DNA from: Isoetes taiwanensis | Lineage: Eukaryota; Streptophyta; Lycopodiopsida; Isoetales; Isoetaceae | Assembly (NCBI GenBank): GCA_021234155.1 | Contig: JAJEKV010000001.1 | Location: 24,601,189 to 24,665,188, forward strand | Direction of reading: 5' to 3' | Length of the DNA stretch: 64,000 nucleotides | Part shown: positions 12,411 to 24,244 of the stretch, in pieces | How the letters are laid out: each line of letters opens with the position of its first letter | Position numbering within the stretch: the stretch's first letter is position 1 | Position numbers and translations under genes: made by a program | The notes under the pieces: generated by a model | Databases searched by the model: none | What the model saw: the letters and a program-made list of their open reading frames with translations, nothing else | What the model was told of the DNA's origin: nothing

Positions 12411-12461
12411 ATTCGATTATATTTCTATTCTATTCTATTCTATTCTATTCTATTCTATTGG
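12411..12461. repeat. (TTCTA)n microsatellite, possible LINE tail remnant
   Basis: About eight TTCTA units with one interruption. The unit is the same as in the tails of the LINEs ending at 4464 and 16433, so it may mark the 3' end of an older copy. The 300 bases upstream show no readable LINE sequence. Confidence 0.75.
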
Positions 12462-13869
12462 AAATGTCATTGGAACTTATGGACTAACATATTTATGAGG
12501 ATAGATGCTAATTTGGCGTGCATGTTGTAAATGACATCGAAGATAGTTCTAAAAAACCAATGTCAACTTCGCTATGCCAAAAAATAATAAATGACAAAGA
12601 ATAACTAGCGATAATGCAGGTTTGGGAATGGGTGGGTTAGCAGAGTTGGTGGAGGGAGGGACATTAAATAGATGAAGAGAAAGCAACATTGCTATGTTTT
12701 GGCCCTCTACATTCTTTCTTTGTTGCAATTATTCGATGAAGCTAGACTGGACCTTAGAATACGTAAGAAGAGTCTATTTTGTTTAAAGAGGAACTAATAG
12801 CTTGCAACTTAAAATGAGACATCAAAAGAAACAATATATGTTTGAAATGATGCAAAAGTCGCCTAGCTTTTGGGTTTTGTTTTGGGGGTCTCTTTAAAAT
12901 GACAAAAAATACCAAGCAGAAGCATAGCATTTACTTTAGGATAAGCTTAGGGCAAAGGGTCGGGTGTGTAAATGTGGGGCAAAGGGTCGAATGTGTAAAT
13001 GTTATTATCTTCATGAAGATTTTTGTCTGCAGAGGATAGTGCAAAGAAACTTGGACCTTGAAGTAGGATGCAAATGTGTATCGAATGTGTTGAGTTTATT
13101 AAAGAAGATCGACTCTCTTCCACATCCCAAACAAACTTAGGATAGTCTAGTATAATTAGGGTACATCATTGTTATGATATGCTTGCTCAACATATATTAT
13201 ACCACCCACTGCTTTTGGCATAGGGCAATAGTACAAACCATGCATGTGAGAACAATACGAGGTAAATATTTTGAGTTATTATTTTTTCCAGTATAACATC
13301 CTTTTTTCTTTCTGTTGAGATACTCAAGAAAACGAATTTAGAATCCAAATATTGTTGACCTCTGTATGCTCATGGAAAGGGTGAATGTATGAAGGGATGT
13401 GCTTGCAATGTTTAAACTATCATCAGTTCTTGTTGCTCTTATCTCCTTGCATTATTTAGGGTACATTGACGAAAACAATGAGTGAGGGAAACAGATAAAG
13501 GCATTCATTCAGGGACTTCACATTACTTGTGCTAATAAAGTCATTAGATATGATAAGTGGTATTTTAATATAGATTTCCAAAACTTTAGTTAAGGTGCAC
13601 TGCTCTAAATATCATGGCTTGAGTTTGATGAGGCACATAGTGCAAACCTACATCGGAGAGACATCATCGATTACTACCTATAGACATTAGTATAGAGTGA
13701 TCATGGTCATCATGGTCAATGGAACTCCTCTAGGCACCATGTAGTAGTAAATATGTAAGAACATCATATGTCATGGTATTTCAAACTTAATGCTCACTAT
13801 CTGTCAGACCTAGAGCTTAGTGTTACATCCAGGCGTGCTTGGTCCTCTACATTTTGTCATCTCTGAGGT

Positions 13870-14335
13870 ATGTCTGGTGTTGTTGCTGCTTTGACAGCCA
13901 TTAAAACCTTTGTTAAGCAATGGGGACGTAGAAAGGCTCAAGAAAGTAGAGGCCGGTTACCAGCTTTATATATGAAGCTTCAAATATGTCGTTCACAAGC
14001 CCCTTCATCAGGTCTTCGAGAGAAAGAGATATTGGCATATAGAGTCTATGTAAGCAACTCAGGCTCCTTGGATTGATTCAAATTGGGATATAAGTGCTCT
14101 CACTTCTTCTTTAGGGTTGCCAAAAGAAGACGTGTATCGAGCTCTATTGCTTTGCTGATGCTATCTGATGGCTCAGAAATATCAGGAGCTACACAAAAAA
14201 TCCAGATGTGATGGTTCCTAAGGTCAAAGATCCCCAGACTATTTCAAATTGGCAACCCATCACTTTATTGCTATCTTATATTATAAAGTTTTAGCGTATG
14301 TCATGAAGCAAACCCTAATTTGGACGGTTGAAATC
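13870..14335 (+). mobile_element. Degenerate LINE fragment (pre-RT and RT start)
   Basis: Around 14208-14290 the plus strand can be read as VPKVKDPQTISNWQPITLL. This matches the conserved RT entry motif 'IPK...D...NWRPI(S/T)LL' of plant LINEs. The preceding 68-residue ORF (13870-14076) is basic and lies where the endonuclease-RT linker would be. The frame is broken and the fragment ends where the purine tract begins. Confidence 0.55.
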
Positions 14336-14384
14336 ATCTGATTGCATCCGAAAGGCGAGATATATCGCACGACTTTCCACCATC

Positions 14385-15285
14385 ATGAAGAGGAAAGGGA
14401 AAAGAAAAAGGGAGGAGAAAAGGGCAAAGTGAAAGGTAAAAAAGCACGGGTAAAAAGGAAAGAAGGAAAAGAGCACGGAAAAAGGGAAAGGAAAAGAAAA
14501 GGAGAAAAGAAAGGAAAAAATGACGCTATGAAAAGGAGAAGAGGGAAAGGGTGAGGATAAGAGGAAAAGAGAAGGGAAAAAGGTGATGAGGAAAAGGGTC
14601 GAGAAAGGGAAGAGGAAAGCAAAAGGGAAAGGGAAAGGGAAAAGAAAGGGGGAGGACGAGGGAGCGAAAATGGACACTGGGAAAGGGGAAGAGGAAAAAG
14701 GTGGGGAAAGGAGAAAAAAAGACGGGAAAAAGGACGCGAAAAAATGGGAAGAGAAAAAAAAGGTGGGGAGAGGAAAGCAAAAGGGAAAAGAAAAAGGGAG
14801 GGGGAATCGAGAAAGGGAAGGAAAAAGGGCATAGAGAAAATTAGAAGAGAGAAGGGGAAAAGAGAAGGGAAAAAAAAGGGAAGAGGGAAAGTGCAAGGAA
14901 AGGGAAAAAAATACACAAAAATAAAGGGAAGGGAAAAAAGGGCGCTGGAAAAAAGGAGAAGAAAAAAAAGGTGGGGAAAAGGGATATGGGGAAAAGAAAG
15001 GGGGAGAACGAGGGAGCGAAAAGGACACCTTTGGTAAAGGGAAAGAGGAAAAAGGTGGGGAAAGGAGAAAAAAGGAAGGGAAAAAGGACACGGAAAAAAA
15101 GGGAGGAAAAAAGGGAAAAGAAAAAGGGAGGGGGAGGCGAGGAAGGAAAGGAAAAAGGGCATAGAGAAAACTGGAAGAGGGAATGGGGGGAAAAGAGAAG
15201 GGAAAAAAAAGGGAAGAGGGAAAGTGAGAGGAAAGGGGAAAAGGGAAAGTACGGAAGAAAGGAAAGAGGTAGAAGCATAAAAGAG
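14385..15285 (+). repeat. ~900-bp near-pure purine tract with ~330-350-bp internal duplication
   Basis: The plus strand is almost only A and G, mostly gggaaa, ggaaaag and gagaaaa words. A higher-order duplication is visible. The segment around 'gacgagggagcgaaaa' (14655) returns at 15007, 352 bases on. The word 'gggcatagagaaaa' (about 14827) returns at about 15157, 330 bases on. 'agagaagggaaaaaaaaggg' also recurs. The long ORFs on both strands here are composition artefacts (Lys/Glu/Gly-rich on plus, Phe/Ser/Pro-rich on minus). Confidence 0.93.
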
Positions 15286-15732
15286 TGTCCGAATTTTTTT
15301 GTATATTAATGTAGAAAAATGAACTAGGTTAAAGTATTTGTAATGTACATTTTGAATTTTACATGGAGTTGCCCATCATTAATGAAGGTGGTTGTCGTCC
15401 AATATTCTCCATAATTATACCAAATTCTCCCGAGATCTTGGCGCACATTTTGAACTTTCCTCAATGATCAAACATTGGCTCCAATGGATTCTACCTCAAG
15501 GAAAACTTGCCCCAAATCGATTATAACTGCTCCTAAATTGAATGCATATCAAGAATCAAATGTATCTTGAAGAAATTAAAATCCCTTTCCTTCAAACAGT
15601 AATACAAATCTGGTTTATATTCTGGTTCCCCGCCAAGGGAAGCTATCAAGTATTGCAATCATCGAGTCAGCAAAATCATACATCCTCATAGGCAGTGGGT
15701 GCTTTAAGGATGTGGCGAGGTGAACCAGAGAA
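15286..15732. other. Short unassigned stretch
   Basis: A/T-rich sequence between the purine tract and the LINE fragment. No ORF, RNA or repeat is recognised. Confidence 0.4.
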
Positions 15733-16433
15733 ATGGGAATGAATTTTAGTGACCTTGTAAACGAAGGGAAGTGGAATGAAGAATGGGCAGATAGAGCTAC
15801 AAGAGCATGGCTGCAAAAACACACAGGACCCAAGACACTCTGGCTCATGACAGTTTTCAACCCAGAACAGCATATAGGACATCAGATGTACCGAGATAAC
15901 CTGCTAGGAAAGTCCAGGAGAGACATCCTGGCAAGATTGTGACACTGGGGAAGTGGAAGATGAGAATCACATGATCAATGAGTGCTCGATATACGGAGAC
16001 ATCAGAGACAAGTACAGAAATATAAGATGGGGACAACTAGTACACACCATGATGATAAGGACAGAAACAATGAGAGATATGGCAGAGGCAATCCAAGGAA
16101 TGACGATCAGACATCGAGAAGTACACAAGGAAAGAGGGCTTGTAATATGAACCGCACAAGAGGCGATTCATAAACGCCCACAAATTGTTCAGCTAAAAGC
16201 TGATTGATAACGACGCACCACCGCACGGCCACGATGCTGATGCAAAGCGGGGTGCCAGTACTAATAGAAATAAGGAAGCCTTCAAAAAAGGCTACAATAA
16301 ATCAGCGTGATGTGCTAGTAGCGCCCTTTTAGGGAGCTCGGCCATGCTATATAAGTCCAGGGGCCTGAGGGCACAAGGGACAATAATTTCTATTCTATTC
16401 TATTCTATTCTATTCTATTCTATTCTAATCTGA
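15733..16433 (+). mobile_element. LINE C-terminal and 3'-end fragment with (TTCTA)n tail
   Basis: The plus strand encodes the C-terminal finger region of the same broad LINE type, in shifted frames. ORF 15733-15942 is followed in another frame by GEVEDENHMINECSIYGDIR (about 15945-16005). This matches the 'EDE.H....CP.Y..IR.RY' pattern seen at 53190 and 22030. A stop or frameshift lies near 15940. The 3' UTR ends 'gggcacaagggacaataa' and then a TTCTA microsatellite of about nine units (16388-16433). The RT core is absent, so this is a strongly 5'-truncated copy. Confidence 0.72.
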
Positions 16434-16491
16434 TTTTTTGTGCAGGATGTTGTATCCCCTTTCTGCAGAATAGATCGATGTCTTAAGTTGA

Positions 16492-17211
16492 ACAAGAAAC
16501 TATGGAAGAAGGATCTCTCATGCAAGCACTTCAAGGTCAGCAAAGGGTTCAGATTTCAATCCTCCTATTGATGAAATTTCGGAAAGCACTGTTACAATCA
16601 GGCAAAGAAAATCGAAACAGAGGGTCTGTAGGGGTGGATACGTGACAAAGCCAATTAGAAGAAAGGTGAATGCTGCTGTAAATCTTATAACAAATGAGGT
16701 ATCTAATTTGATTCCAAAACAACAAAGTATATTTGCAAGAAGATTATTGCAGGACAAAAGACTGCAATTCCTATTTGACCCAGTCATTGGAAGGCCTCAA
16801 GAGGCTATTGTAAAAACAGAACTGGTAAAGAATCTAAAGGATGGCCTCCAAGATGTCAAGCATGCAAATAGCAATGACAAACTTGCTGCAAAGCATTCTG
16901 TACTATCTATGGTGGTTGGAGAGGAAGGAGAATTACAAAAGACTTCACTAGCAGCTAAATTGCTGAAAATACACCCTAAAAATATGAAACTAGCAGTGGA
17001 GAGAAGGAAAAGAATGTCACTAGGTGGAACAAATCTGTGGGCATTAGCAGGTCGAAATCCAAGAACAAATACTATAGATCAGGCTATGAAGGATATGATT
17101 GTTCAGTTTTGGTTAGACAACTCAAAGGTTTCACAAAAAATTAGAGATGTCATGAAGAAGAGGACACAACCAATTCAATATATTGACATTACACAGGTAC
17201 GAGCTGCTCTG
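16492..17211 (+). CDS. N-terminal exon of a DDE-like mobile element protein (copy A)
   Basis: The frame is open from 16492 with no Met until 16642, so the first Met probably lies in a missing upstream exon. The product is basic. It contains KTELVKNLKDGLQDVKHANS, NDKLAAKHSVLSMV, KIHPKNMKLAVERRKRM and MIVQFWLDNSKVSQKIRDVM. The same blocks, decayed, occur on the minus strand at 38160-38400 and 43000-43500. The frame reaches QPIQYIDITQ followed by a donor, cag|gtacga at about 17196. Copy D has the same position and phase (acatag|gtacac, about 42961). Copies D and E carry the next exon. No downstream exon of copy A is seen here. The function of this domain is unknown; DNA binding is only a guess from its charge. 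Confidence 0.55.
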
Positions 17212-17214
17212 TAA

Positions 17215-19657
17215 GTGACAACTTAATTTAGATGTAGTTGCATCTTTTTTTGCAGAATAAAGATGTTTTTGGGTTGCCCCTAGGGGCAAACCCTCGTTTA
17301 TGTGGGTTTATGGCATATCCAAGTATATGCCGGCATATACTTAGGATATGCTGGTGACTGCCCCAAACTGGCTGTTCCCAGTAAACTGGCGGTCAGCCCT
17401 GTTGCCGCCAGAACCTCCCTTCTGGTCCAGCTTCGGCTATGGCTATGATGCTCGCCGTGTTGCTCTTCTTTTTGCTTGGGGACTCTTACAAGCTTCTGTG
17501 CTTTAGAGACTGCCAGATGAACTTTCTTTTCTCATCAGGCATTGTGTTAATTTCTTTATTTGTTATGATACACGCTTGACTTCACCCCAAACTGCAGGGA
17601 TAAAGAGTATAGCCAATATGGTGAAAAGATAGTCCGGTTTCTGCAGATACACAGACGTGTTCACAGAGATCAATACACGTTAATTTCCCCAGCACTATGG
17701 CAGGAAGGAGCATCTCAAGCTTTCAAGGCACTTGCATGCATATATTTTGGTGATGCAAAGTGGTATTGCAAGTGGTTGTGAGCAAACATTTTTACTCAGT
17801 TTTAAAACTTAAGTCTTCCACATCAGGGTTTATCTTTCAGGAATGCAAACTGGGCTTGCAGGTAAACCGAGGTTTTTGTAATTGCATGTAGGCTGGGGTG
17901 TTGCAATGCTTGAGCTTCTCTGCTGAGGCCCATTTTCTTCGTGCGGACTGTTCAACGCATTTTCCACTTATTCAAGCAAGGGCTTCTCTGGTAATGCTCG
18001 CTCCCTAATTTTTTTTTTTTTGTGAAATGTGTTTGGAGAGGCTTTATATTGAAAGTTAAGTGTAGTTTCGTCAAATGTAATACCAGTGTCGGTTTAGCTA
18101 AGTTCCTTGAAATCCGCTTTTGCAAAACCATGTAGAGGCCATGTAGCACATTCAGGACCTCTCCTGGACCTGCTGGTTTTTGAATTTCTATTTTAATTTG
18201 CATACTCGTCAGGAAGTTGATATTACAAATAATGACATAACTGAAAGGCAAGCTTATAAAAAGGCACTGAGGCTAATAATCCAAGTTCTATTTTTTGAGA
18301 GAAATGCGGCAACATTAGTGTACTCTCGGCAATGGCAAGTTAGGAGGTTCCAAGAGATGTTATAAGAGTACCGTCTCACCATGAGTAGGCACTTAAAATG
18401 ATTGTCCCAGTTAACTTTCTAATTGTGAAGATAGAAAAAAGCCATAGATGGAGTGGAATATAGACCTGGACTGCCTCATCGGATAGTAGGGAGCATAAAA
18501 TATTAATGTGCAATAGTTGCTCATATTGATAACGTAATTTACTTTTGGTCAGTTTTCTTAGCTCTTAACTTTAAACTTGATCTCTTGTTCAACTCTCTGG
18601 CTCTGGGGCAAGGGCAGACTTCAATCTGTAGCTTCAAGTTACAATCAAACTCATGCGAGCATAATGGTGCAGGATCTGCCTTATGGGCTTCAATTGTCTG
18701 TGCAACTTGCTGCCTATTTACAACCCTGATCAACTCTTGCGAAGCCTCCTAATGGACCACTGCCTTATGCAGCTTCAGAGATCCTTTTCCTTAACCAGGT
18801 AGAGCAATTTTTGCTCAAGAATTTAGATGAAGTTGTACTTCTTAAATAAGTGACGTGGCAGTTTGGATAAGATGAAGGCGGCAAGTTTTAAAGGTTTGGA
18901 TAATATATGGCTTTATTTGTTGAGAACCATGCTTGAAATAGGCTATCCCCATATTCAGGACTTAATATGTAGGTTGTATGTGACCAATTAGACTGAGCAT
19001 ATTTGTGCATTGGAAGCGCAGTAGTTTTAGCAAGGCATTAGATTGGCATCTGCTTGGGAAAGAAGTAGTTTGCATGCCTATGTTCTCCATTGAAGGGATT
19101 GGATAATGCTCAATGCAGTCTAATGTCTGTTGTCAGCGGCTTCATTGGTGGAATTATCCTAGGCCACATCTTCATATTATTTGCGCAAATTGTCTATGAA
19201 ATAGGGGCAGCTATGGACGGTGCCGTCTCTGTATTTCGGAAGTGCAAATCCCGTTTTCTCTGGCGGAGCTATGGTAACTGGAACAGATTTGCTTTGGGAA
19301 AGTCGGTTTTGTTCCCTTGAGCACTTGGCTCATTTTGTAGCTATGGAATTTCCTTTCCTCGATTTCTTCTGTTGCTCAAATTCTGGAATATTTTGATGTA
19401 GCTGCTTTGAACAACCTTTTTTCTTGACCTTGAGGCAGCTGGGCTATTCATTTCCCACTCATCTTTCTGACACTGCATATAAAAGGTATTATCACTTTGT
19501 TTTACAAATTGTCCTATTTTGTATGCAGATTGATACTGCCCTATGGATTAAGTATTTGTATCTCACATGGGCATGAACGGCCTGTCATTTCCAACTGTGG
19601 GTTGAATTTTTAGAAGCCAATTTCAGTCTCTCGGAACTATATTCCATACTCATCAAT
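17215..19657. other. Mostly unassigned; one weak exon candidate
   Basis: No gene can be named. 17598-17781 is open between a possible acceptor (ctgcag) and a TGA and reads like coding (IVRFLQIHRRVHRDQYTLIS), but no family is recognised. 17330-17375 has short inverted words around 'aagtatatgccggcatatact'. ORFs at 17952-18365 and 18539-18733 are featureless. 19090-19320 encodes a short hydrophobic ORF without homology I recognise. Confidence 0.4.
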
Positions 19658-20335
19658 ATGAAATGGGGCTCTTGGGTTGACTTTGGAATGGCAATCTGCC
19701 CTGCTACAGAAGTTGCAAAAAACAGTTTGATGAGTTTGATGAAGGGGCTAAGCATTGAGGGGCTACGTCAGAATAAGGATAAGATTATGGAATGGGTGGT
19801 GGAGATGGCTATGCACTGTATATGGTCTAGTCCGGACACAAAAATGCTGCATTACAGAGCACAAATGAATCCCACGTTGCAGGAGATGAGTTATTTAAGG
19901 GCTAACTATCGGTCCGGAAAAGGCATGTCATTTGTAGAATGAGTTTGAGCACGCATCATTTGAATGTGGAGGTAGGGAGATGGATGAAAATTGCATATGA
20001 ATACAGAGTGATTGAGGACAAGGAGCATGTAATTCTAAGGTGTCATGCGTACCTAAGGAGAAGATTTGACATTCAAGTTACTGATCTTGTAACATTTTTC
20101 TACCTTCCAGCAACCCGCATTGCAAGCTTTTTGATGGATATGTTACAGCTGAGAGAGGCAAATATAAAAATATCTAAAGATATAATTAGTGATGGAGAAG
20201 AGAGTGAGCATGATGATGAGGATCCTCTAATATTTGAGGGCTCATCACATGAAAATGTTTTTGATTTTGAAAGTGTTTTTCTTGATGTCTCATAGACCTG
20301 ATGGTCTCCCAAGACGGAATAATGCATTTCACTTC
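19658..20335 (+). mobile_element. LINE C-terminal fragment
   Basis: Two overlapping frames (19658-19942, 19939-20295) encode the region after the RT. KMLHYRAQMNPTLQEMSYL corresponds to KMLLYRENMNPNLDSAAHF of the next LINE (about 21834-21890). HHLNVEVGRWM and DKEHVILRCHAYLRRRFDIQ match its finger and tail, but the first CxxC pair is lost. The C-terminus is acidic (DGEESEHDDEDP). The frame break near 19940 and lost cysteines show it is dead. It ends against the (CT)n tract. Confidence 0.8.
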
Positions 20336-20340
20336 ACACC

Positions 20341-20511
<171 letters not shown>

Positions 20512-20538
20512 CCCCTCCCGATTCACAAAGCTGGACCT

Positions 20539-22350
20539 ATGACTGATGCAAACAATTATAGAACCCTTTTGGTCAGTAGCATATTCTCAAAGTTACTAGC
20601 CACAATTTTAGAGAAGAAGATAAGCATCTGGGCGGAGACATATGATGTATGGGTGGAGACTCAGGCGGGTTTTAGACCCAATAGATCTACTACAGATCAT
20701 CTGCTCACTTTGAAAACCATATTTGATTCTGCAAAAGGTACAAAAAAGCCAATATATGTCTCTTTTATTGACTTTAAGAAGGCATTTGATAAAGTGCCAA
20801 GAATAAAGCTCTGGGAAAGAATAGAAAAACTTCAGGTGCCTGAACATTTGAGGGATGCAGTGCGTGTTTTGTATGAAAAAGTGCTAGTGCAGCTCTCCTT
20901 TCCTCTTTCTATGGATGTACAGGACAGTATCGAAAGCAATATTGGAGTCAAGCAGAGCTGCCCACTGTCTCCAACACTCTTCGGGCTGTTTATTGATAAC
21001 TTAGAAGAATGGTTGCGTCATAATTCCGAAGGAGGCACGGAGCTGAATGGGTATGTGATTCAATTGCTTATGTATGCTGATGATGTCGTTATATTTGCAC
21101 GCACTCGTGAACACATGCAACAACACTTAGACATGTTGGCTAACTTTTGTGACGAAGCAGGAATGCAAGTAAACCTAGAGAAAACAAATGTTATGACAGT
21201 TGGGGCATTGAAATAGGATTTTCCATTCAAATATAAAGGGGCCACTATCAAAACATGTGAAGCATACAAATACTTGGGCTTGATCATGAGCAGGAATCAC
21301 AAATGGAACACTTGTATTGCTCAGAGAGTAGAGGGGGGGCAAAAAGCCTTGTATGCTATGCAAAGCATGTGGAGGAAAACCTTCTTATGGTCATGGCAAC
21401 TCAAGGTGAGACTCTTTCAAACACTTGTGCAAACTGTTGTTTTGTACGGATGTGAGATATGGGGGCCGAATTTACCACAGTGTTTATGGGAGGATATTGA
21501 GCAAATCTTGAAAAAGTTCCTACGATTAGAATTGGGTGTGAAGACCCAGACCCCATACCCAATGATGCTAGCTGAAGGTGGACTCATGCCACTTGAAGGA
21601 GAAGCAGTACTCAGATGCATAAGATATTTAAAAAAGGTGAAACAAATGGATGATTCTAGACTTCCACACCGTGCTATGTTAGCAAATGAAGAAAAGGGGT
21701 GGTTTGCAGATGTGAAAACGTGGTTTGGAAAATGGGACATTGAATGGAAAGATGCAATCCTAGTTGATGATAATCTTAGACAGTGGGTACATGAAAAAAT
21801 TAAAAGAAAATTATGGCAAAGCCCAAAGACCAAGATGCTGTTATATAGAGAAAACATGAACCCTAACTTAGACAGTGCTGCTCATTTCCATGAGAATATT
21901 TCCATAAAAAAAAAGACATACAATTTGCAGAATACGGCTCAGTTCGCATCATCTTGGTGTTGAAGTCGGGAGATGGGGCAAGGCTATCCCTAGGTCGATG
22001 AGGAACTGTAAAGTCTGTGGTGGCGGAGATGTAGAAGATGAGGAATATGTCTTGCTGAAATGCCCAGCCTATCAACTGATGCGAGTACGATATGAAATAG
22101 ATGCTGTCAATCTCACCGAGTTCTTTGCACTACAAGGAGATAATATAGGATCTTATATCTTGGACATGTTAGAGTATAGAGAAACTTGTGTAAAAAGTTT
22201 AAATGACATTTTAGATGAAAGAGAAAATGTGAGTGAGAGTGAGGAGGAAGATGAGGATTCAGAGACTCATCTCCTGTTTTATATGATGTAACTTAATTGC
22301 CGTCTAATAGGCCTGAGAGGCCTCCTATAGATGTAATACATTACATTTCA
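20539..22350 (+). mobile_element. LINE with near-complete reverse transcriptase, one stop and one frameshift
   Basis: The best RT of its type in the window. Motifs in order: NNYRTLLVSSIFSKLLA, QAGFRPNRSTTDHL (about 20665), YVSFIDFKKAFDKVP (first catalytic Asp, about 20755), GVKQSCPLSPTLFGLFIDNL (about 20946), LLMYADDVVIFAR (YADD box, about 21064), GMQVNLEKTNVM and YKYLGLIMSRNHKW. A TAG at 21214-21216 interrupts an otherwise continuous frame to 21963. A shift near 21950 moves to the finger frame with CKVCGGGDVEDEEYVLLKCP (21998-22291) and an acidic tail. There is no endonuclease domain upstream: the copy starts at the end of the (CT)n tract. The 3' end is 'cattacatttcatttc', again not poly(A). 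Confidence 0.92.
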
Positions 22351-22379
22351 TTTCTCAAGTATTTGAATGTTCATCTGTG

Positions 22380-22850
22380 GTGAACAATGTGTATTTGAAT
22401 GTGATGCACATATTGCATGTGGTGCCAACATGGTACATGGACGCCAACCTGGTTCATATGATGCCAACCTGATGTATATTATCAGCATGATCATGTGTGA
22501 TGGCAACATGGTCTTGTGATGCAAATTGTGTTGCCAAAATGTGTGGTCTTATTTCCATTCCTCCTTGGATGCATGGATTAATGGATTCTTCTTCTTCTTC
22601 ATAAGAAATTACCAAGTGATCATAGCCAACAGGGGGGGTGTACCAATAAATAAAGGACCACTTAAGAATCACTTAAGAATAATCCTTTTTTTTTTGTAGT
22701 GAAGGTAATGTACCTTTTTAAGTTCATGGGTGCCAACTTGGTTCATATGATGCCAATCTGGTGCATGATCATGTGTGATGACAACATGGTAGGAATAATT
22801 CCTTTTTTTTTTGGGTAGTGCGGGTAATGTACCTTTTTAATTATGTATTT
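22380..22850 (+). repeat. Degenerate ~20-bp minisatellite (gatgccaacmtggttcatat)
   Basis: Imperfect direct repeats of gatgccaacatggt-type words occur at about 22384-22540 and again at about 22735-22795. The same word family follows the end of copy B of the DDE-like element at 37330-37480. Confidence 0.7.
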
Positions 22851-22953
22851 TAGATAATTTGTTGGGATAAACTGTCGCATAAAATTTTGGAGTACGAAAT
22901 GATTTTATTGATGTGATTTGCATTAGATTTTGCTGGCCCTAAATTCCTAGCAT

Positions 22954-23712
22954 ATAAGCTATGCATGCCCGCCAAAATTCCATTCCTTCCATTCTGCCCA
23001 AGACATGAAGCGTTCGGCGTCTGCAGTGGAGCTTTTTCATGAAGAACCCGAGATCTCTTCAAAAAGATCTCGGGTTGAATTCCCCCCATTGCAGTTTTTT
23101 TTGCAGCAATTCTCCGATTCCAACTCAAAGGATGAAGAGGAGGAAGAAGTAGAAGAATCAGAGCCTCATTCACAGGAATTCATGACTTCTTTGCTTCAGG
23201 GTTGGCTTGATCCTGAATCTAAGAATGTGTGGTCTGAGGAAGAGTCGGAGGAAGAAGAAGAAGAAGATTCAGAGGAAGAATTCGACTTCGAAGAGTTTTT
23301 GACATGGCTTCTCAGGTTTTCATGTTTGTTTTTATTTTTTGCTTTTCTATTCTAACATTCTTCTTTCTTGTAGACATTGAAGAGGGGAAGTGATGCAGTT
23401 CACGGGCCTCCTTCCATGTTTTTTTTTGTTAAAAAAGACCATGCATACGGCCTTTTTTTTTTTACAAAATACTGTGAAAAGCCTTCGGACATCTGATTTC
23501 AAGCCTTTGGGCTCCATTGTAAATGAAAGGCCTTTGGGCATTAAATGAATTCAAAGCCCTCTGGGCAGAGAATTACTAAAACAAAATTTTGATTCACTTT
23601 CTTCTTCATACTTTTATCTTTGTTTCAAATTAAAAATGTGTAAACTGTAAGTGTTTAAGATTCACTTCTTCCTGCCATTTTGCAAATCACAAGGTTTTGG
23701 GTTCACAGGATT
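22954..23712 (+). repeat. Duplicated unit carrying the small acidic-protein gene, copy 1
   Basis: Sequence from 'ggccctaaattcctagcata' to 'ggttcacaggatttagga' is matched on the minus strand at about 44840 to 44016, promoter and 3' part included. Flanks outside these limits differ. The unit is roughly 760-825 bp. No terminal repeats or target duplication were found by eye. Confidence 0.75.
23005..23380 (+). CDS. Small acidic protein, two exons, function unknown
   Basis: Exons 23005-23315 and 23374-23380 (ctcag|gttttc ... cttgtag|acattga) give about 105 residues. Without splicing the frame runs on into a hydrophobic T-rich tail that looks like intron. The N-terminus is basic (MKRSASAVELF, then SSKRSRVEFPP), a possible nuclear signal. 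The middle has HSQEFMTSLLQGWLDPE and the end is a Glu/Ser run followed by FDFEEFLTWLL. A likely TATA (catataagc, about 22950-22960) precedes the start by roughly 45 bases and is conserved in the second copy. No known domain is recognised. An intact frame here against a broken second copy suggests this is the functional or younger one. Confidence 0.55.
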
Positions 23713-24240
23713 TAGGAGTAAATGGAAGTAAGCCATATGATTTCATCTTGGGCATTTTTATTTTTGTAGGACCCTCCACATTTTGTCTTCTTGTTGAATG
23801 ATTGATTTTTGACAAAGCGTATAATGAATTTCTTTGCTTTCTCAAAATATGATGAAGTATCTATAGTTGTGTGTTCTTCAACATACTTCATAAGTTTGTT
23901 CCATGCCATTATAAGTTCAGAGATCAACTCTTGAACATCAAAACTAGACAAGGGTTTTAATAGTTTCTTTTCTTAATACCTCATCTCTAATGATAGAAGG
24001 ATCTATGGTAATAACATGTGATCCGATTCCATCAACTCTTTTTTGAATTGCAAGAACCTTTTTGAAGAGTCACATATGCATCCCTTATATGTTTCATAAG
24101 AAAAGTTGCAAAAGGTATTTAAGGGTCTATACCGTACTATGCTTAAATTATTCTTGTACTTCCAACCAAATACAACATTTTCCAAGACTTTTCATCCATC
24201 AAGTTGTTCAAAACAATGATGAATACAAGAAGAAACCCGT
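23712..24240 (-). pseudogene. Downstream part of an unknown minus-strand ORF cut by a LINE
   Basis: Minus-strand frames 24185-24003 and 23951-23712 look like one decayed protein, with FGWKYKNNLSIVRYRPLNTF, DSSKRFLQFKKELMESDHML and then ELISELIMAWNKLMKYVEEH. Immediately upstream (24185-24240) the strand also reads protein-like (SSCIHHCFEQLDG) up to the LINE junction. The other side of the LINE (28103-28330) ends with AFEHIEIKK, also protein-like. I infer that one ORF was split. No family is recognised. Confidence 0.45.
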
Positions 24241-24244
24241 ATTT

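Larger units (their letters stand above)
11743..13869. other. Upstream region of the kinase; otherwise empty
   Basis: The kinase promoter should lie just above 11742 on the minus strand. No clear motif set could be assigned. No gene is supported through 13869. It contains a two-copy direct repeat (12200-12268) and a TTCTA microsatellite (about 12411-12461). Confidence 0.45.

Noticed and set aside
14315-15309. Long ORFs (up to 259 codons) on both strands
   Set aside because: Composition artefacts of the purine-only tract. They are Phe/Ser/Pro or Lys/Glu/Gly only and overlap in every frame.
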